Part shown: piece by piece, positions 58,746 through 64,000 of the stretch
Position numbering within the stretch: position 1 is the first letter of the stretch
How the letters are laid out: each line of letters starts with the position of its first letter
Assembly: GCA_022605955.1 (NCBI GenBank)
Contig: JAKCOZ010000002.1
Location: 68,428,783 to 68,492,782, forward strand
Length of the DNA: 64,000 nucleotides
Source of the DNA: Rallus limicola
Taxonomy: Eukaryota; Chordata; Aves; Gruiformes; Rallidae
Reading direction: 5' to 3'
The notes under the pieces: model-generated
The model's input: only the letters and a program-made list of their open reading frames with translations
Databases searched by the model: none
Told to the model about the DNA's origin: nothing
Translations under genes and position numbers: made by a program

Positions 58746-60572
58746 ATGCAAAATGATGACAGTAAGACACCTATTAGAGTGTGATCTTCAAACTGAGGAA
58801 GTTATAGTTAATCTGGCCATTTCTTAAAGAAGTCACTTGTTGATTACAAAGGTTCAGCAGGAAGTTTTGGGTTTTTCAGGAGTATGTATGACTTTGAGTA
58901 AAGAATACGAAATATTAACAGTGAGAGAAGGAATATAAAATTAAGTCTTTAAATCAGCCCAGTTTTAGGTACCCAAAGATTACATCACTGTAAAGGCTGA
59001 AATATTTATGGAAACATAAAGCAATACAATTAAAACTTTCTTCCTTGATATAGAAAAGTCAGATGTCAGAGGCTGCTCAATGGGTGCAGCAGGACTAACA
59101 CTGTCAGTGATTAGGGAACAACTGCATGCAGTGAGGAGTTTGACATGCACTGAACTTGCAGATCTTCAGGAATTTTTACTAAGTTATAAACATAATAGTA
59201 AAAAGGCATTGCACTTATTTCAAAAAGAGCTGGGTTTAGTCTCTCTACTGACTCAGTTTCTGAGAAGGAATGATTTGCTTGCTTCTGGAAATGCCAAATC
59301 CAGTGGAACTTGTAGTGTTAACCCACAAGACATATGGCAACCCCATGGTCCAGACAGTCTGCAAAATGTTCCAGGAAAATTGTATCCCAGTTGTTAAGTA
59401 GACGGGGAAACTGAGGATGAAATCTTAGGTTTCCACCAAATTGTCTCAGGATCTACAACAGCCACATTCTGTGCAGGTATCAGTATTTTTTCCCCCAAAG
59501 TTTCTGGAGTGCAGCAGGAAAGTAGCTGTGAGAGCTGTGTTGCTGCACCATCTCTCAAGGTACATCACAAGCTGGGCATGCGGTTTCGCCCAAGTTCCCC
59601 ATGAGCCCTTTTACCCAATTCAATTACTAAGGTCCAAGATGATCTTGCCTTTATTCTCCATAATCTAGTGCCCTAAAGAGACAACTGCTCTGGACATACC
59701 AACACACAAAATTCCCCAAAATAGTTGGCCAAGTTTTGTAAAGTAACAGAGTTCCACTATTTGAAAACCAGTCAGAAATGGCAGGGGGAAAGTAAATTAA
59801 GAAGAAGCATTTGTTTAAAATTTTGTCAAAAGCAACACAGACAAGTTGTTCTGCAGCAAATGAAAACTACAGCCACTGGCATGGAATTCAGTTTAAAAAC
59901 AAGACACCAATTGGAAAGTTGTTTTCATTTAGCTTATGTAGTACATACAATTACACGCTAGTTACATTTTTCACCCCACGTTACTTTTAAATTGGTACCA
60001 ACATTACAGAGATGAAGAGGAGTATGAAATTCTGTAGGACAAATTATGTAGTGTTCCATTAATAGGCAAAAGAAAAGTACATGTTCAGCTAAACACATGA
60101 AAACTTCCACCTGGGACGCAACTTTGACGTCTTCATTATGCAGAACCAGAATTTAAGAGTCTGTATTCTCACTCCATGAAAGCAGCCAATTTCTAGAATT
60201 CAACAGAATCCTTCAGTTGTTACAATAATCAGGTCCTACCTCAGAACTAGCAACTGAGATTTGGTATCCACGACAAATAGTTAAAAGAACTTGTTTTTCT
60301 CTTCTAGGTCTGACCTTTCTGTCATTGCATCCGCATCTGCACCACACTAAGTATTCTCAGCACTTATGGGGATGGGTAAGACTGCAGAGATGGTTTCAAA
60401 GAAACCAGCCAAGGTTAAAGCAAACACTATAGAAATCAAGGCCTACGTCTAGCTGTAAGAATCAAACTCAGTCATGTTCCAGAGAACAAAACACACCACT
60501 TAACATGGCTACTCAGCTCTTCACTGCTGAGGACTGAAAGCCATAGGAATCTTGTAAGAACACAAATTTTAC

Positions 60573-60662
60573 CTTTTACGCTTTGGGACTTGTTAAAGTG
60601 TGAAGTTTAGTGATGAACTGTGGTTCCTCTGAAGATCAATGTGGAGTCAGATGTATCGCCTT
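60573..60662 (-). other. CLOCK: Candidate CLOCK 5' UTR noncoding exon
   Basis: On the minus strand a good acceptor (TTTTCTGCAG) is followed by a 90-nt segment and a donor (AAAAG|GTAAAA). It is 2.4 kb upstream of the start exon in transcript order. There is no coding constraint to test it, so it rests on splice-site shape only. Confidence 0.45.
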
Positions 60663-63600
60663 CTGCAGAAAAGCATTAAATTCTGAACTGCAAAAGGAAA
60701 AAAAAAAGGCAAATTTTATAATCAGGGAGTTTTAAAATTATTGCTTACTTCTGTAGTGTTTGGCTTTGTTTTTATTAAAAGAGAAGCAATTATTCCAGCA
60801 AGAGTACTTTATAAATGCAATATTCTGCTTACTAACAGTATCTCCAAAGTGAATTCACCTTGCTTTAAAGCTCTTATTGATAAAATGGATATTCTGCAGC
60901 AGTTTCATCTCCACTTTAAGCTATCACTTCTCTCCAATCTTTAACCTCAATGTAATTTTTATTTTTGAATTTGCTATCTCCCATACCATCTTCACTTGCA
61001 CTTGCTACCTTCAAAGCATATCTTTACATCATTATTTCAACATCTTTTCTGCTGAAACTCTTACTTAGGGCTACAACTGGCTTTCTCAGGTATGTTTTTT
61101 TCTCTCCCAGTCTCCAACATTGCCACTCTCATGATCCCAGAATGTGTACAGTGCTGCTGACAGCTATCAAAGCTGCCCAGGTGCATTACTGCTACTTCCT
61201 CAGATACAGCCATTAAGCCTACTTTCTAAACTCACTTCAGAAACTCTTTCAATAATGTATTCCAAGCCTTTTTTTCCCCTCCATAAAAAAAGTCAGCACC
61301 AGTATGCGATCACCAGCTTCCAGTCTCTTTATACCATTACTTTTCATTCATGTAGCTTCTCCCCTTGAACCATGCTATTTTCTCCATTTTTAAGTTACAC
61401 TAAACCATTTTTTCTCCTGCCTTTACCCTCTTTCTTTCTGCCCTTCTTACTGTGCTTAAAGTAAAATTTATTAGTTGTACCATTTCTGAAAAAATTTAAA
61501 GCCTCTTAAACCCTGCGAAGGACACTGGGATCTAAAAAACAAACCTACCCTACTCTCAAAATTCATCAATGGATTTTATGGAAAATACCAGAATTATCTC
61601 TCATTTGATTAGAAAAGCTAAGCTTCTCCTTCCCCATGCACCTAACAAAGGCTTCCAAGTCATTAAAACACAGATGCAAATATTAACATAGGAAGTTAGA
61701 GCACAGCAGAACAATCTGCTGACAGGAGAAAAACAATTACAGCATGATTCAATGAAGCCACTTGTTCTTTTCTGGCCAAATAACCTGCTGGCCCATTGAC
61801 CTACTTTTTTAGGAGCTTAGAGCCTCCTCTCCTACTCTGTTTTTTTCATTTGACAAGTGCAAACATTAATAGTGACAGAGAGTCCCATGGAAGTCTAGGT
61901 TACAGAAACTGCAACATGAAACCTGTGTTTTTAAGCTGCTCTGAGTCGAACTCTGTCAACTCTCACCCAGCTCCTAACAGAGTCCTAATGAGGAAAATCT
62001 TTTACCTCATCTGCAGTATGCAGAGGCGTATTTTTATTTTTTTTAAATCACAATTAAACACTTAAGACAAACACCATAGGACTTAAGCAAAGATTCCTAT
62101 TTGATAATGTCTAAAATAAATTATAAAGAAAAAAAGTTTCCAGGATATTTCAAAAAAGGGATTTTGAGATGAGGAGGAAAAGAATATGTTTCTATTGTAA
62201 ATGAACATAAGCAATCTTAAACCAAACCAAAAGGAAAGCTAATCACAGTGGAAAAGCTTTTGTAAGCAAAGCCCCACAGATCTCTAACTCAGCAGAAATG
62301 GCATGTGTGTGAAAGCCAGCATAAAGGTTAAGACGCCTACACGCCAGCATTGTCAGCCACGAGTGTTCAAAGGTCATGGGTCTGTCTCCACAATTCATGA
62401 GGTTTGTCTTAATACAGTAATTTCTGCGTACTCATCCCTAGATACTACGTCTTTTGTACACATTCAGTGCATTCTTTCACACTTTTCTGTAACCACAAAA
62501 GCTAGAAACTTTAAAATCTGTAAGAAAGCTGAGGTCCTCAACCAACAACCTTAGCTGCTGCCATGGATTGATACACAACATTGCTCAATCCGTAGCAAAA
62601 TCACTGAAACTAGCAACACTGCAACTTCCGCACTGAGCTGCCTTACCCCTCAGGGACAGGCAGAGAGTTACTGGTGCCAACTTACTGCTTGGCTGAAGAA
62701 ACAAGGCTCTGAGTAAGTCAGAGGGTAAAAAGCCACGATCCAATCTAAGGTAATAATGAAAAGTTCACGGCATCTGATAAAGCACTCCAAGTTTTAGGCT
62801 GAAAGAATTTGAGTAATTTCAGTCCAACTTTACCGTCAGTACTGGCAGGCACACTGGTGATATTAATTCTTAGGAACAAATTCAAACATTGAAAAAATTA
62901 CACTAGGCTTTTGCTCATGCTGGATGTTCTGTCAGGGCTGAATTGAAAAATGGATAAGACAATACCGAAGATGCTGCCTGTACTTAATTTTCCATAGAGT
63001 CCATGACTGAAACCCTTATCCCTCTAGCACTTCACTTTAATGGTAACATCCCTACATATTTCTGAGGAAGAATCAGTATTGCCCTTATATTGCAAAAATT
63101 ATTTTTACATAAATTTCTTGGTTTCCACGAATTTACAGACTACAGCTCTCAGAATTCATGCAAGATGACAAATATTCTTAAAACAAGTAATTTTACCCAG
63201 GAAGTATCACAGGAAAAATATAGGAAACAACGCAGCAAACTGTAATAGTTTTCCAACACTACAGTTTCTTCAAACAGAAACAGATTAACTTCTTTAATAC
63301 AACCTGATCTCTGTGCCATAATCCTATTTTGCCAGGGGAACAAACTAGTTATTATAATCACTGAGGATTAGCTTTAGAGAAGATCTTGTTTAAAGAATCA
63401 AAATCACAGCACAGCAGTCTGCGCTTCTACTACGCCCAATGCCCCAGCAGAGCTCTAACACTAGTTATGTACCAGGATAAGCAAACCAAGGAGCAGAATA
63501 TTCACACTGTGAGCCAACAGCAGAGTCAGAACCTGACTTCCAACTCAAGCACAGCACCAGAAGCCAAAAGAATTATACAGATTCTGAGAATAACTATGAC

Positions 63601-64000
63601 AATTTTTATATTGCTTTCCAGGAGCAAAGAAACATTTGTTTATGATAAGTTGGATAATGAATTTATAGAGCTTTACTCTACTGGGACATCCCACCACAGT
63701 AGGCAAGAAGAGATCCATCTGTTCATTATCTCATTCCCAGAATAGCACATCACTATCATTCACATTTTCTGTTTTGCTCTTTCCTTCATAGATTTTCCCC
63801 CAGACCAGCTAGAGACTTTTTGTGGAGCTGGGGTAGTGGGGAGGAGAAGGAGAAGGATTTATGTTGTTTTACATCCTTACTAACAACCACAGACTTTTGT
63901 AGTGAGCAAGAGGTATTTGAACAGGTAAACCATAACCTGCTCTCCGGTCAGACAGAGACCGGCCTAACAGAACAAGCTGGCAGGTTTCAAGATGCTTGCT

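Larger units (their letters stand above)
58191..64000 (-). other. CLOCK: CLOCK 5' UTR intron region
   Basis: About 5.8 kb upstream of the start exon with no CpG island, so the CLOCK promoter lies outside the window. It contains a CR1 tail (58690-58745) and one candidate noncoding exon (60573-60662); I saw nothing else. Confidence 0.6.

Noticed and set aside
1..64000. CRISPR arrays, operons, bacterial promoters or tRNA/rRNA genes
   Set aside because: Nothing of this kind was seen; the window is ordinary bird nuclear DNA with three spliced genes.

Overview
This window is vertebrate nuclear DNA from a bird. It has short exons in long introns with standard splice sites, CR1 LINE fragments in both orientations, ERVL-type solo LTRs, and a gene order (SRD5A3, TMEM165, CLOCK) known from amniotes. 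I cannot name the species. The LTR families suggest a neoavian rather than a galliform bird, but that is inference.

Layout. (1) Positions 1-6168, plus strand: the 3' part of SRD5A3 (polyprenol/steroid reductase). Exons 2-5 are present; exon 1 lies upstream of the window. (2) About 8200-19580, plus strand: all of TMEM165 (Golgi cation transporter), with a CpG-island promoter and six coding exons giving a 313-residue protein. (3) About 19580-24170: the gap between the 3' ends of TMEM165 and CLOCK. It holds one old CR1 fragment and one exon-like open segment I cannot assign. (4) About 24170-58190, minus strand: CLOCK, tail to tail with TMEM165. It has a probable 5 kb 3' UTR, 20 coding exons that join without a frame break (about 860 codons), and the start of the 5' UTR. 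(5) 58191-64000: CLOCK 5' UTR intron with one candidate noncoding exon; the CLOCK promoter lies beyond the window.

The three genes are not an operon or pathway. SRD5A3 and TMEM165 both support glycosylation (dolichol supply in the ER; Golgi manganese), while CLOCK is the bHLH-PAS transcription factor of the circadian oscillator. Reading frames were checked by hand: every exon junction given for the three genes is phase-consistent.

I found no undescribed multi-gene system. The observations most worth a second look are: a solo LTR whose 5-bp target-site duplication lies inside a CLOCK splice donor region; a phase-preserving tandem acceptor at the CLOCK exon that matches mouse exon 19; an overlapping upstream ORF that separates two conserved CLOCK start codons; a GC-AG intron in SRD5A3; a CpG-dense patch in the AT-rich CLOCK 3' UTR; and the orphan exon-like ORF at 22903-23046.
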